From assembly GCA_027030245.1 (NCBI GenBank), contig JALVFE010000040.1:1-64000 (forward strand): a stretch of 64,000 nucleotides of DNA. The letters are read 5' to 3'. The position numbers and the translations under genes were made by a program. Positions 1 to 8,588 of this stretch are shown here, one piece after another (position 1 is the stretch's first letter; the number at the start of each line of letters is the position of its first letter). This DNA comes from Melioribacteraceae bacterium (GTDB lineage Bacteria; Bacteroidota; Ignavibacteria; Ignavibacteriales; Melioribacteraceae). The notes under the pieces were generated by a model. That model did not search any database and was not told the DNA's origin. It saw only the letters and a list, made by a program, of their open reading frames with translations.

Positions 1-49
1 CAACTTTTGCCTTATATTGGTTAGAAAAATTTTTCCTCTTACTGGACAT
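1..49 (-). CDS. IS3-family transposase OrfA, first 16 codons only
   Basis: The minus strand from 49 reads ATG followed by MSSKRKNFSNQYKAKV, which matches the usual beginning of IS3-family OrfA proteins (basic start, then a YKAKV-like motif at the beginning of the helix-turn-helix). AAGGAG lies about 8 bases upstream. The rest of the gene is outside the window, so nothing can be said about its integrity. Confidence 0.75.
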   Translation of the reverse strand, partial: MSSKRKNFSNQYKAKV

Positions 50-121
50 TTCTTCTCTCCTTTGTTTTTTGTTAATTTACGATTTTTCCACCTTAATTTC
101 TTGTCCAGTTTTTGGGGTACA
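1..121 (-). mobile_element. End of an IS3-family insertion sequence, cut by the window edge
   Basis: The terminal inverted repeat, read on the minus strand from position 121, is TGTACCCCAAAAACTGGACA (102-121). It starts with TG, as IS3-family ends do. About 50 bases inward comes a strong ribosome binding site (AAGGAG) and the start of a transposase OrfA. The element therefore extends left of the window. Its outer end abuts the stop codon of the neighbouring SDR gene (TAA, 122-124) with no spacer. The other end and any target duplication lie outside the window. Confidence 0.8.
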
Positions 122-847
122 TTATATGGTTCCAGAATCTACAAAAATATTTTGGCCAGTTATCGAATTAGATTTTTCAGATAAGAGAAACTCTATTGTA
201 TTGGCAACGGATGTAATATCAGTAGGTATTTTTAATGAAGTTCTTTTATAAATTCTATCTTTTTGTTCATCATCCAACTTACTACTCATAGAAGTTTCCA
301 TAAAGCCGGCGACTAAACTATTAGATCTAATACCTTTTATTCCCCACTCTCTGGCAGTATTTTTAGAAAAGGCTTCTAAAGCTCCTTTGGTTGAAGCATA
401 CATAGCCAGACCTTTATAACCAGTATGAACACTTATTGATGAAACATGTATAATACTACCTTTTATATTGTGAAGCAACATATTTCTAATTACATATTTT
501 GTTAAAATCATGGGTGTAAAAACATTAACTTTATACATGTTTTCAAGTTTACCGTAATTAATATTTGTAACAATATCATCATATGCTATTGCTGCATTAT
601 TAACGAAGCCATGTAATGGAGTATCCAAATTTATAAAATCACCTAGTAGTAGTTCTTTGGATTTTTTTGAATCGGTCAAATCAAACATTTTAATATTAAG
701 CTTTTCTCCATATTTTTCTTTCAATTTTTTCAATTCATCTGAAATAGTTCTATTTATCCCAAAAACCTTATATCTCTGTTTTAGTAATATCCTTGCTAAT
801 TCTAATCCTAATCCCTTTGAAATACCGGTTATTAAAATATTTTTCAT
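122..847 (-). CDS. Short-chain dehydrogenase/reductase, FabG-like
   Basis: The 241-residue protein is a classical SDR. The nucleotide-binding motif TGISKGLG is at residues 7-14, NNAAIA at 83-88, and the catalytic YASTK has Tyr150 and Lys154 with serines near 136. The ending VDSGTI is normal for the family. The start overlaps the end of the AMP-ligase gene by 4 bases (ATGA), and an acyl carrier protein lies one gene further up. An acyl-ACP reductase that makes a 3-hydroxyacyl group for sugar decoration is therefore a reasonable guess; a sugar reductase is the alternative. The IS3 end sits directly after its stop. Confidence 0.85.
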   Translation of the reverse strand: MKNILITGISKGLGLELARILLKQRYKVFGINRTISDELKKLKEKYGEKLNIKMFDLTDSKKSKELLLGDFINLDTPLHGFVNNAAIAYDDIVTNINYGKLENMYKVNVFTPMILTKYVIRNMLLHNIKGSIIHVSSISVHTGYKGLAMYASTKGALEAFSKNTAREWGIKGIRSNSLVAGFMETSMSSKLDDEQKDRIYKRTSLKIPTDITSVANTIEFLLSEKSNSITGQNIFVDSGTI

Positions 848-2073
848 GCTCGTTTTATTTTTCCTGTTCTTGTTAATTCAATTTTTTCAACAAAATTTAT
901 TATTCTTGGTATTTTGAATTCCTGTAGGTACTTCCTTAAATACATTTGGATATCTTTTTCTGTAATATCATTAACCCTTTGAATATCAGCCAATAAAATA
1001 TTACCCAAGACCGAATTTTTTTTACTATAAACTCTCGACATAACGATATTGGGATGTTTGTTTAATAATTCTTCAATTTCAATTGGATTAACTTTATAGC
1101 CACCAACATTAATCATTTCATTTTTTCTACTTACAAACTTAAATTTCAATGGATTATTGGAAATAACTTCCACGATATCACCGGTAAAATACCATCCGTC
1201 AACAACTTTCAATGAGTCAGAATGCCCTAGAAGTTCTTTGTGAATTAACAATTCATTATTGATAATTTTTACTTTATCTTTTATGTCTTCTCGGATTTCA
1301 AAAACATCGTTTTTTGAACCAAAAATTGTTCCTGCTTCAGTTGAAGCATAAACATTCAGCAGTTTTGCTTGAGGGAAAGTTGTTCTTAAATGATTTATTA
1401 AAGTTGTATCGAACTTTTCACCACCGCTTGTAATTTTTACAACACTGTTAAAATGTTTTTTCGATGGAAGTAACAGTCTGAAAAAAGTAGGAGTAGCAGA
1501 AATGTTTGTAACTGAATATTTTTCAATCATATCAAAAATATGAGAACGAGATTGCTCAAATAAATTGACAATGGTATTTAAATTTAATATTGCTTGAAAA
1601 AAAACTTGTAAACCGGCAATATGTGAGGGATTATATGCAAAACCCCAAATATTATCTTTCGTACTTATATTAATTTTAACCATTCTTGTTAAAGTTTCAA
1701 ATGAATGAGAAACTTTTTTAGGCAACCCAGTAGTTCCAGAAGTAAACAGAGTTATATTCCATTCTTTCGTATTTTGCAATAATGATAGAAAGTTTTCATA
1801 ATTAACTAAAATTTTGTTTTTCAATTCTATATTTTCATCAATTTTAGTTAAAGAAATACCAAGATTCTGTATCTCATTGTGACTAAAATCTGAATCTAAC
1901 AAAACTATTGGAATATCATAAATAAGTGAGCCAACGATATTATAAAAGATTGTATTAATATCTTTCGAGTAAATATACCTAGGGAGGCAATTAATTTTAT
2001 TTAAATATTGAAATAATTCTACATATAAAAATTCTTTATCCCTATCAACTAAAAATATTTTTTTTTCATCCAT
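844..2073 (-). CDS. AMP-dependent acyl/amino-acid ligase (ANL superfamily)
   Basis: This 409-residue adenylating enzyme activates a carboxylic acid as acyl-AMP. Visible ANL motifs are TSGTTGLPK (residues 111-119), YASTEAG in the place of the usual YGxTE, TGD in WYFTGD, the hinge and lid motif SRKNEMINVGGYKV followed by NPIEIE, and the C-terminal RTGKIKR with the catalytic lysine. It is shorter than typical acyl-CoA ligases because the N-terminal region is compact. It overlaps the acyl carrier protein gene by 8 bases, so the activated acid is probably loaded onto that carrier rather than onto CoA. The substrate cannot be read from the sequence. Confidence 0.88.
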   Translation of the reverse strand: MDEKKIFLVDRDKEFLYVELFQYLNKINCLPRYIYSKDINTIFYNIVGSLIYDIPIVLLDSDFSHNEIQNLGISLTKIDENIELKNKILVNYENFLSLLQNTKEWNITLFTSGTTGLPKKVSHSFETLTRMVKINISTKDNIWGFAYNPSHIAGLQVFFQAILNLNTIVNLFEQSRSHIFDMIEKYSVTNISATPTFFRLLLPSKKHFNSVVKITSGGEKFDTTLINHLRTTFPQAKLLNVYASTEAGTIFGSKNDVFEIREDIKDKVKIINNELLIHKELLGHSDSLKVVDGWYFTGDIVEVISNNPLKFKFVSRKNEMINVGGYKVNPIEIEELLNKHPNIVMSRVYSKKNSVLGNILLADIQRVNDITEKDIQMYLRKYLQEFKIPRIINFVEKIELTRTGKIKRA

Positions 2074-2299
2074 TTTGCTTTATTTTTTCAATTATTTCAC
2101 CAATTGTTGAAACTATTCCATCTTCAAAAACGTCTACACCAAATTCATTTTCTATTCTAACGGTCAATTCCGCTAGATCCAAAGAATCAAAACCGATGTC
2201 GTTACGTAAATCCATTTTAATATTTATTTCATTTAATACAGGTTTATTTTTTTTATCCAATATAATATTAACAATATTTAATAGTTTATTTAATTCCAT
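2066..2299 (-). CDS. Acyl carrier protein
   Basis: The 77-residue acidic protein has the phosphopantetheine attachment motif GFDSLDLAEL, with Ser39 as the modified serine, followed by VRIENEFGVDV typical of ACP helix III. It is a dedicated carrier, lying between a deacetylase and an AMP-ligase that overlaps its end by 8 bases. The trio ACP, ligase and SDR suggests a small pathway that builds an acyl group and hands it to a sugar through the nearby acyltransferase. It could also be a peptidyl/aminoacyl carrier. Confidence 0.9.
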   Translation of the reverse strand: MELNKLLNIVNIILDKKNKPVLNEINIKMDLRNDIGFDSLDLAELTVRIENEFGVDVFEDGIVSTIGEIIEKIKQNG

Positions 2300-2308
2300 A
2301 TTCTTCCT

Positions 2309-3223
2309 TTATTTATTAAAGTTATAATCTTTTAACGGCACTAAGTTATATCCTTTTGAAACAAAATATTTAATTTCTTTTTCATAAATTGGGATTGCTA
2401 TAGATCCAAGATTTTTAATCTTCAATTTATTCCTTACTAAATCGGCTAAAATAAAACTAAAAAAATTTTTCGTACGCCGTTGAATTATTTTAGTCTTTTT
2501 TTCTTCATCAATAAACTCATTTGGATGTATTAAAAAATTTATCGGCTTACCGTTTATTTTATTTTCTATATTTAGACACTTACCCAAAAACGAAGTTAAA
2601 TTAGGAAATATTCTCAAAGTAGTACCTATATAAGGCATTATGAAAGCAGAAATTGGGATTTCGATAATTGAACTATTACCTTTTCTGGCTAAATTCTTTT
2701 TTGAAGTTCTGTATGGTAATCTAGGCGCAAACATACGGTTAAATTTTTTAAACGACCCAAATGAAAGAAACATATCAAATCTTTGAGAAGCAACAGAACT
2801 ATCAATACTAAAACCAGTATACTCTAATGCTGCAACCGTAAATTCATTTACCCTAAGTGCAGGTGCCCTAAATGAGACAACTTTTTGACCACTTATATCC
2901 TCTAGCATTTTCTTGGACTTATCTAAATGCTGAATTTGTTCCTCCAAAGATAGCACATCAAATGCCTTATGGACCTCATGGGTTAAACCATGGCACGCTA
3001 CTTCATGTCCGTATGGTAAAATCATTCTTACAACGTCAGGGAATAATTGTACAATATCGCCATTAAAAAAGAAAGTTGCTTTAACATTATATTTTTTATA
3101 GAGTTCTAGAAGCAAAGGCATACCCTCTTTTAAAACTCTTTCTCCAGTTTTTTTACTCAACGTATTATTAACTATTGAAGTTGTTTCAACATCATTTGTT
3201 AAAAAACAGAACTTCTTTAACAT
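2309..3223 (-). CDS. Polysaccharide deacetylase (NodB fold)
   Basis: The protein has 304 residues. It starts with FLTNDVETTS, an altered first NodB motif in which Asp-Val-Glu replaces the usual DD. GHEVACHGLTHEVH follows as the metal-binding motif 2, then SFRAPALRVN as motif 3. KATFFFNGD lies between motifs 1 and 2, as expected. No signal peptide is visible, so it is probably cytoplasmic or acts on lipid-linked sugars. It lies 9 bases before the ACP gene and 8 bases after the acyltransferase gene. One possible role is to remove an N-acetyl group so that another acyl group can be added. Confidence 0.85.
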   Translation of the reverse strand: MLKKFCFLTNDVETTSIVNNTLSKKTGERVLKEGMPLLLELYKKYNVKATFFFNGDIVQLFPDVVRMILPYGHEVACHGLTHEVHKAFDVLSLEEQIQHLDKSKKMLEDISGQKVVSFRAPALRVNEFTVAALEYTGFSIDSSVASQRFDMFLSFGSFKKFNRMFAPRLPYRTSKKNLARKGNSSIIEIPISAFIMPYIGTTLRIFPNLTSFLGKCLNIENKINGKPINFLIHPNEFIDEEKKTKIIQRRTKNFFSFILADLVRNKLKIKNLGSIAIPIYEKEIKYFVSKGYNLVPLKDYNFNK

Positions 3224-3231
3224 AATTTAAT

Positions 3232-3780
3232 TCAATTATTAAATTTTCTGAAAACCTTTGCCGGATTACCACGTGCTATTGAATGCGAAGGAATATTATC
3301 ACTTACTACTGACCCCGCCGTTATAACGCTACCTTCCCCTATTGTTACATTTGGTAAAATAATAGCATTTATTCCCACCCATACGTTTTCTTTTAGTGTT
3401 ATTGGGGCAACATACGAGAGTAATTTACCTTTATAATATTCAGGAGCTCTGCTGTGACAAAGTAGATGGTTTCCACCAGCAAGCATTACTCCATCTTCAA
3501 GTGTTATATATTCAGGATAAGCCCTATCTAAAATTACATATAGTCCAATAAATACTCCTTCGCCAATTTTTACACCTCTCATTCTATGCAATATAATTCT
3601 ACAACCATTTATAGGACAAGAATAAGCAAGTGTTAATAGCAAGTGATTCCATATTTTCTTTACAAAAAAAGAAATAAAATTAGTTTTCCTAATTTTGCTA
3701 GAAGTTTTAATAGAATTCCGTAAAGAAGGTTTACCATAAAAAGGAAGTTTTCTGGATTTTAAAGGTTTATCTGAGTTCAT
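3232..3780 (-). CDS. Hexapeptide-repeat (left-handed beta-helix) acyltransferase
   Basis: This 182-residue protein has hexapeptide repeats in the second half (GVKIGEGVFIG, NVWVGINAIILPNVTIGEGS) and ends SIARGNPAKVFRKF, the usual close of WbbJ/maltose O-acetyltransferase-like enzymes. A catalytic His is probably in LLCHSRAP. About 45 basic residues precede the fold. The start lies 14 bases inside the end of the DUF354 gene, so the two are translationally coupled. The donor may be acetyl-CoA or, given the neighbouring ACP and ligase, an acyl-ACP. That second option is inference. Confidence 0.85.
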   Translation of the reverse strand: MNSDKPLKSRKLPFYGKPSLRNSIKTSSKIRKTNFISFFVKKIWNHLLLTLAYSCPINGCRIILHRMRGVKIGEGVFIGLYVILDRAYPEYITLEDGVMLAGGNHLLCHSRAPEYYKGKLLSYVAPITLKENVWVGINAIILPNVTIGEGSVITAGSVVSDNIPSHSIARGNPAKVFRKFNN

Positions 3781-4786
3781 TATATATTACCTCATTTAAA
3801 TCATCAACTTCACTTAACATTTTATTTCTTTTTTCCTTCCATATTTCCTTTAAATTATTTTTAATTAATAAATCATCTAATTTATCTAGAAGTTTTTTTT
3901 GCTCGTTTTTTCTAAAACCAAACGTCAAACCATATTTGTGTTCTAATTCTTCTAAATAATTTATCCTGCCAACAAAATCATTATATCTAAGTGAAGGTGT
4001 CCCTAAAACAGCAGCTTCAGCACTCATTGTTTGACTATCCGAAACAACTAAAGAAGCATAATAAATAAAATCATGAATTTCTGAATACTTTATTTTTAAT
4101 TGATATTTCTTTAATTCTTCTGGGATATTACCTTCATAACTAATAAATATAAAATATTCTTTCTTAACTTTATTTATTATATTTTTAACCAATTCTAAAG
4201 TCATACCACTAATATTTTTATCATGATATGCATTTAGTGCAGACATTCTGATAATTATATATTTATTAATATTATAATTTTTTTTAGGTTTATAATATTT
4301 TGGATGCAAATATGCAAGTTCATGGTAACCATTATATCCAATTCTTTTATTTTCCCAAATTTTACCAACTTTACAACAATAAGGAGCAATTATTTTTGTT
4401 GCAAAAGGATAACTTAAAATCGCAAATTCTGGTACCACATCAAAATCATCTTCATTTACTACTATACTAGGAATATTTAATAATTTACCAATATGTGTTA
4501 TTTCAATTGATGTACCTAAAAGATAATTTGGTTTATATTTACTAATAACATTAAATAATTTTATATCTTTTTCAATAAGTGCATACAATATTTGTAATTT
4601 ATTGTCTTTTCTTTCTTTATCATAAATATTTATAAATTTATAATTATTTTCTATAAGTAAATGTTCTAAGATATCTTTTGTTTTTATAACTATCTTTATT
4701 TCTGTCCCATTCTCTATTAGTTTGGTGAACAAATTTTTAAAAAGATGAAAATGTGCTGGATGACCTAAATAAAATAATACTTTCAT
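3767..4786 (-). CDS. DUF354-family protein (glycosyltransferase-like)
   Basis: I chose ATG 4786, giving a protein that begins MKVLFYLGHPAHFHLFKNLF, because this is where the family homology begins; an upstream in-frame start at 4828 would add 14 residues. The family (Pfam PF04007) resembles GT-B glycosyltransferases, with an N-terminal GHPAHFHLF loop and a C-terminal SDSQTMSAEAAVLGTPSLRYN nucleotide-sugar-like pocket. A second member lies at 36337-37428. The gene is very AT-rich, with long A/T runs, like the rest of 1-8.2 kb. It is the first gene downstream of the IS5 remnant. Confidence 0.8.
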   Translation of the reverse strand: MKVLFYLGHPAHFHLFKNLFTKLIENGTEIKIVIKTKDILEHLLIENNYKFINIYDKERKDNKLQILYALIEKDIKLFNVISKYKPNYLLGTSIEITHIGKLLNIPSIVVNEDDFDVVPEFAILSYPFATKIIAPYCCKVGKIWENKRIGYNGYHELAYLHPKYYKPKKNYNINKYIIIRMSALNAYHDKNISGMTLELVKNIINKVKKEYFIFISYEGNIPEELKKYQLKIKYSEIHDFIYYASLVVSDSQTMSAEAAVLGTPSLRYNDFVGRINYLEELEHKYGLTFGFRKNEQKKLLDKLDDLLIKNNLKEIWKEKRNKMLSEVDDLNEVIYNELR

Positions 4787-4981
4787 TTTTTTGTAAAGTG
4801 GTAAATAATAAATAACTAAGAGCCGCAAACACCTCTGCTTGAAACCAAAATATAGTTGTTGTTTTTATTCAATTACTAATATCATACTTTGCTAATCAGA
4901 AATAATGCAGGCAACCTAATATGTATTTTAATAAAATACTTATTTCTTTTCTAAAATTGATAATACTTAGTATTAATTTAA

Positions 4982-5572
4982 TTAGTTGTTCCTTAAGAAA
5001 TCAAATTTAGAGAAAAATAGCAGCAAAATTCATCTCGAAATCTCTGAAAATGGAGTTTCTGAAAAGCCACAAAACTATAACTTTCAACTTTTCGGCTAAC
5101 TTTTTCAAATTCCACGCTGATGCTGCCAACATTGCATTGATCTTAGGCGAACTTTCTCCGTGCAAATAGTTTTGTTCCATTCTAAATTCTCTTTTCAAGT
5201 GTCCTATTACCGCCTCTATTGCAGCTCTACGTCTAAACTTTTTTCTCTTCTTTTGTCTTTCATATTTACTATCTTTACTTCTAACAGGCTTTGGCGTTGA
5301 TATCTTTACGCCTTTTATCTCCGTTCTTCCACCTCCCCCTCTGTCGTAGATTATTTCTTCCGGTAAATACTCTAAATTTTTCTCTATTCATTCTAGCAAC
5401 GGCTCTATCGTTTTACTATAGTGTGATTTTCCTAACATTATTATCTCTTTTTTTTAGCAAGATTTTTAACACAAATCATCTAAATCTTACATTTATTCAA
5501 CTTTATTTTCCCTCTTTTCCCTTCTTTTTTTGCTATTTTCTATCCCCTTTTTATTTCTTCCGAAGCAACTAA
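4982..5572 (-). mobile_element. IS5-type element remnant with both terminal inverted repeats
   Basis: The segment is bounded by TTAGTTGTTCCTTAAGAAAT (4982-5001) and the inverted partner ATTTCTTCCGAAGCAACTAA (5553-5572), which match at 16 of 20 positions. Inside is the C-terminal part of a DDE transposase on the minus strand. At about 590 bp it is too short for a complete IS5 element, so an internal deletion has removed the N-terminal part. Its right end stops 6 bases from the stop codon of the Wzy gene. It now separates that gene from the DUF354 gene in the same transcription direction. Confidence 0.75.
5007..5482 (-). pseudogene. Broken IS5-family transposase, C-terminal part
   Basis: The minus strand reads GKSHYSKTIEPLLE, then TGA (5388-5390), IEKNLEYLPEEIIYDRGG, EIKGVKISTPKPVRSK, and RRRAAIEAVIGHLKREFRM followed by EQNYLHG. 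This is the C-terminal catalytic part of IS5-type transposases; the Glu in AAIEAVIGHLK is the E of the DDE triad. The TGA stands where a Trp codon would fit. Upstream the frame breaks again at a run of eight A residues (5448-5455). The first two catalytic Asp regions are gone, so the gene cannot make an active transposase. Confidence 0.8.
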
Positions 5573-5578
5573 ATAAAA

Positions 5579-6868
5579 TTAAATTATTTTTTTTCTTTTT
5601 CCAAGCATATATATATGAACCAATATAATTGAGTAAAAAAAAAGGTTTCGCCAAGCAATCAAATCACCACTAAACATTGTTGTTCCAAATCTATATATCA
5701 CGAGCAAAGGAACAATCAAAAACTTTTCTGGTATATTTTCTTTTAAAAATCTGTAAGAATACTTAAAAATAGTTGGAATAAATAAAAATAAAAAAATTAC
5801 CCCTGCAAATCCATATTCAAATACAATTTCAAGAATAAAATTATGAGCATATTGATATCCTAATTTTAAATCAAATCCAGCAGGTCCCGTGCCTATAAAA
5901 AATATACGAGAAAAAACACTAACATTATTATTAAAGAAATTATAAGCTAATATATATCGTTTATATCTCCACATATTTTCATAATTATCAAGTTTATTAA
6001 TCCGTTTTAGGTATACCTCAACAATCTCTAATGAACCAATATTATACATTGATAAAAATATTATTATAATGAAAATTGTAATTACTATTTTAACTGAATT
6101 TTTAGAAAAAATATGGAATAAATTAGTTTTTCTCCTGAAAATTATGTAAAAACTTAATGTTGCCAACAATGATAAAAGTGGACCCCTGGAAGTACCCGCT
6201 ATAATTAGGGCTACAGAAATAAACATAAAGATGTATAAAATATTTATATACTTTTTATACTTAGAATCAAGAAACAAAAGAAAAGAAGTAATAAATAAGT
6301 CACCTCCAATAATTGTAATCGCAATAGGACTTATACCCAGTACTTGTCTGATATCACCTCTCTTATAACTGGCAATATTAATGGCATCAGTTGTTGCCAG
6401 TAAAATCAATGCTAATAAAAAACCATATAATAATATACCTTTTATAAACTGATTAATAAATTTTTCATTTTTAGCGCCTTCTAAAACCAATATTAAATAT
6501 ATAAAAACGGGTAGCATCTGCACAAAATATCTGAACACAAATATTTCGGCATTCTTGGAATACAAACCAATCCCAAAAGTATGTATCAAGAGTAAAGTAG
6601 TAATTAAAATAATGGCTCTAATAATATTATTACTTAATAGATATCGAATCCTCTTTTTTGAGATTTCCAAACTGGTTGCACTTAATAAAAATAGGACAGC
6701 TATAAAAATATAATAGACATATCCTATGCTCTGATATCCTAAATTATTAAAAGGGATAAGATGAATTTCTTGATATAGGATTATATATGCTAGGATAGCG
6801 TAGTCTTTTTTATATATATATTTTAGACAAATTATTAAATTTAATATTAAAAATAAATAATTTAACAT
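5579..6868 (-). CDS. O-antigen polymerase/ligase-like membrane protein (Wzy)
   Basis: The 429-residue protein has about eleven hydrophobic segments and a large periplasmic loop in the second half. That loop is followed by GYQYAHNFILEIVFEYG, whose HN motif marks the Wzy_C/O-antigen ligase fold. It would polymerise repeat units on the periplasmic face. The ATG overlaps the stop of the flippase gene by one base (TAATG), so the two are coupled. The sequence is very AT-rich and unlike the other two polymerases in this window (40120-41484, 55632-56990), as expected for repeat-unit-specific enzymes. Confidence 0.82.
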   Translation of the reverse strand: MLNYLFLILNLIICLKYIYKKDYAILAYIILYQEIHLIPFNNLGYQSIGYVYYIFIAVLFLLSATSLEISKKRIRYLLSNNIIRAIILITTLLLIHTFGIGLYSKNAEIFVFRYFVQMLPVFIYLILVLEGAKNEKFINQFIKGILLYGFLLALILLATTDAINIASYKRGDIRQVLGISPIAITIIGGDLFITSFLLFLDSKYKKYINILYIFMFISVALIIAGTSRGPLLSLLATLSFYIIFRRKTNLFHIFSKNSVKIVITIFIIIIFLSMYNIGSLEIVEVYLKRINKLDNYENMWRYKRYILAYNFFNNNVSVFSRIFFIGTGPAGFDLKLGYQYAHNFILEIVFEYGFAGVIFLFLFIPTIFKYSYRFLKENIPEKFLIVPLLVIYRFGTTMFSGDLIAWRNLFFYSIILVHIYMLGKRKKII

Positions 6869-8172
6869 TATTTTATGATTTTATATATCTGATAACTTAG
6901 TAAAAAAAAATGTACACACATAAATACTGTGTAAATAGATAAAGTTTGATAAGGATCATAAGACAATGAATATGAAATATAAAATGAACTTATCACCAAA
7001 CCAGTGCGATATATACTTGTTTTCAAATATTTTGATTGTTTGTTATATAACAAAAAAAGTTTTGTTAGAGGTGTTGTAATAAATTCAAGCAATAAATATA
7101 TTGATAAGATTCTGGTAAATTCACCAGCTTGTATCCATTTCGAACCAAATGCAAAACTAAATGTTGAGGGTGAAAACAAAAGTATAATAAAAGTAAATAA
7201 ATTAAAAATAATTAGCTTATAAAGTACTGATTTAGTAACGGCAAATACTTGTTTTTTTTCTCTAATACCAATTCTAGCAATTTCAGCATAATAAGCTAGT
7301 GATGCAGTTTTACCAAATAATTGTAAAGGAACACTAATTATCATCAACGCCAAGCCTAATTGTCCCGAATAATCAGGCCCAAATTGATAAGCAAAATATA
7401 GAATGGGAACCTTCGAAGTAAAAACAAGTAATAAATCAGATGGCATATTGAATAGCGGAAAATTTTTATAATATTTAAGGAGAAAAAACTGATACTTTAT
7501 AGACAAAGTAGATATGTTCTTTAATATATCTTTAATGAATATTCTTAATAAGGATATACCCCCCCCCATCTTATGGGCAGTCTCTCCTATAACTAAGCCC
7601 ATAGATTTATATCCCGTTAAGCCTAATACTATTTGGATAATCACCGAAATTGAACTTCGCCATACACCTGTCTTAGCAATTGCGCCAAATTTTAATTTCC
7701 TTGAAGCCCAATTTGTTAATAATTCATATAAGGCTGCCCCCATTATCGCCAAAATGAGCAACCACCAATATTCTGAAATTTCAACAATATTTAGTAAGTT
7801 AAATATAAAATTACCACTTATAACAAAAAATAAAGCAAGCAAGCTACCAAGCACTATTGCAATGATAAATCCCGTGCTTAATAGATTAAATGCTAAAATA
7901 TCATTTTTGGGTAATGGTATTGCAAATGAATATCGTAATGTAGAAAATGGTAACAGTATAAATATTGTAGAACTAAACACTGCTAAAACACCAAAATCAG
8001 CCGGTGAATAAATTCTGGTAATAATTGGATATGAAGCAAAACCAATAAGCTTTGAAATAATTGAACCAGAAGCTAAAATACTCATGTTTTTGAAGATACT
8101 TCCAGTGCTTCCGCTACCAAATATTTTAATTATTTGATATTTTACTTTTTTTAATACTTCTTTTAGATTCAA
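6868..8172 (-). CDS. Polysaccharide flippase, Wzx/MATE-like
   Basis: This 434-residue membrane protein has twelve or more hydrophobic segments. It starts with a cytoplasmic leader and then NMSILASGSIISKLIGFASY and PIITRIYSPADFG, the classical opening of Wzx-type flippases. It would move lipid-linked repeat units across the inner membrane and is paired with the polymerase that follows it. A second flippase is at 38650-40107. Upstream lie gene fossils rather than an active promoter-proximal gene. Confidence 0.85.
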   Translation of the reverse strand: MNLKEVLKKVKYQIIKIFGSGSTGSIFKNMSILASGSIISKLIGFASYPIITRIYSPADFGVLAVFSSTIFILLPFSTLRYSFAIPLPKNDILAFNLLSTGFIIAIVLGSLLALFFVISGNFIFNLLNIVEISEYWWLLILAIMGAALYELLTNWASRKLKFGAIAKTGVWRSSISVIIQIVLGLTGYKSMGLVIGETAHKMGGGISLLRIFIKDILKNISTLSIKYQFFLLKYYKNFPLFNMPSDLLLVFTSKVPILYFAYQFGPDYSGQLGLALMIISVPLQLFGKTASLAYYAEIARIGIREKKQVFAVTKSVLYKLIIFNLFTFIILLFSPSTFSFAFGSKWIQAGEFTRILSIYLLLEFITTPLTKLFLLYNKQSKYLKTSIYRTGLVISSFYISYSLSYDPYQTLSIYTVFMCVHFFLLSYQIYKIIK

Positions 8173-8252
8173 AATTGCGAGCTGTATTTTAATATTAGAA
8201 AAAACAATAAAATTATCGTTCGTATTACTAAAAATTCATATTAAACTTAATG

Positions 8253-8357
8253 TTACAAAACTGATTTTTTACTTATTAGCAAAATGGGTTTAGGTATTAT
8301 CTCAGTAAAAGGTCTTAATCTTGTTCCCAAACCACCTGCTAGTATTACTGCTTTCAT
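8253..8357 (-). pseudogene. Fossil N-terminus of a sugar-1-phosphate nucleotidyltransferase
   Basis: From ATG 8357 the minus strand reads MKAVILAGGLGTRLRPFTEI and IPKPIL, then LISKKSVL and TAA (8253-8255). The GGxGTRLRPxT...PKP signature is the nucleotide-binding loop of RmlA/mannose-1-phosphate guanylyltransferase enzymes and cannot arise by chance. The remaining residues (about 200 or more) of such an enzyme are missing. It is therefore a broken gene, cut exactly where the AT-rich Wzx/Wzy cluster begins. Confidence 0.8.
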
Positions 8358-8375
8358 GTAAATCCCTGTTTTTAT

Positions 8376-8510
8376 TCAAAAATTTATAAAATTATTTATC
8401 TTATCCACAACATATTCAATTTGTTCACCGGTTAATTCCGGATAAATCGGCAAAGCAAGCGAATGCTCTGCGGCAAAATCAAACAACCTATAGTAAAGAT
8501 CATAATCCAT
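8376..8510 (-). pseudogene. Fossil C-terminus of a DegT/DnrJ-type sugar aminotransferase
   Basis: The minus strand from ATG 8510 reads MDYDLYYRLFDFAAEHSLAL, then PIYPELTGEQIEYVVDKI, ending at TGA 8376-8378. This matches the last residues of the complete aminotransferase at 14742-15905 (HSLALPVYPELSGEQIEYVV). The DNA shares a run of about 27 identical bases around 8403-8429. Only the last tenth or so of the gene remains. It is either a partial duplicate of that gene or the end of a deleted paralogue. Confidence 0.8.
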
Positions 8511-8588
8511 TTTATTTACTTTTGGTTTTTCAAATTTTTCAATATTAATTATAACATTTTGCCTTTCGCCTTTTACCTATCTACTTTT

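Noticed and set aside
5291-5572. 93-codon open frame on the plus strand
   Set aside because: It is the antisense of the IS5 transposase remnant, which is recognisable on the minus strand.
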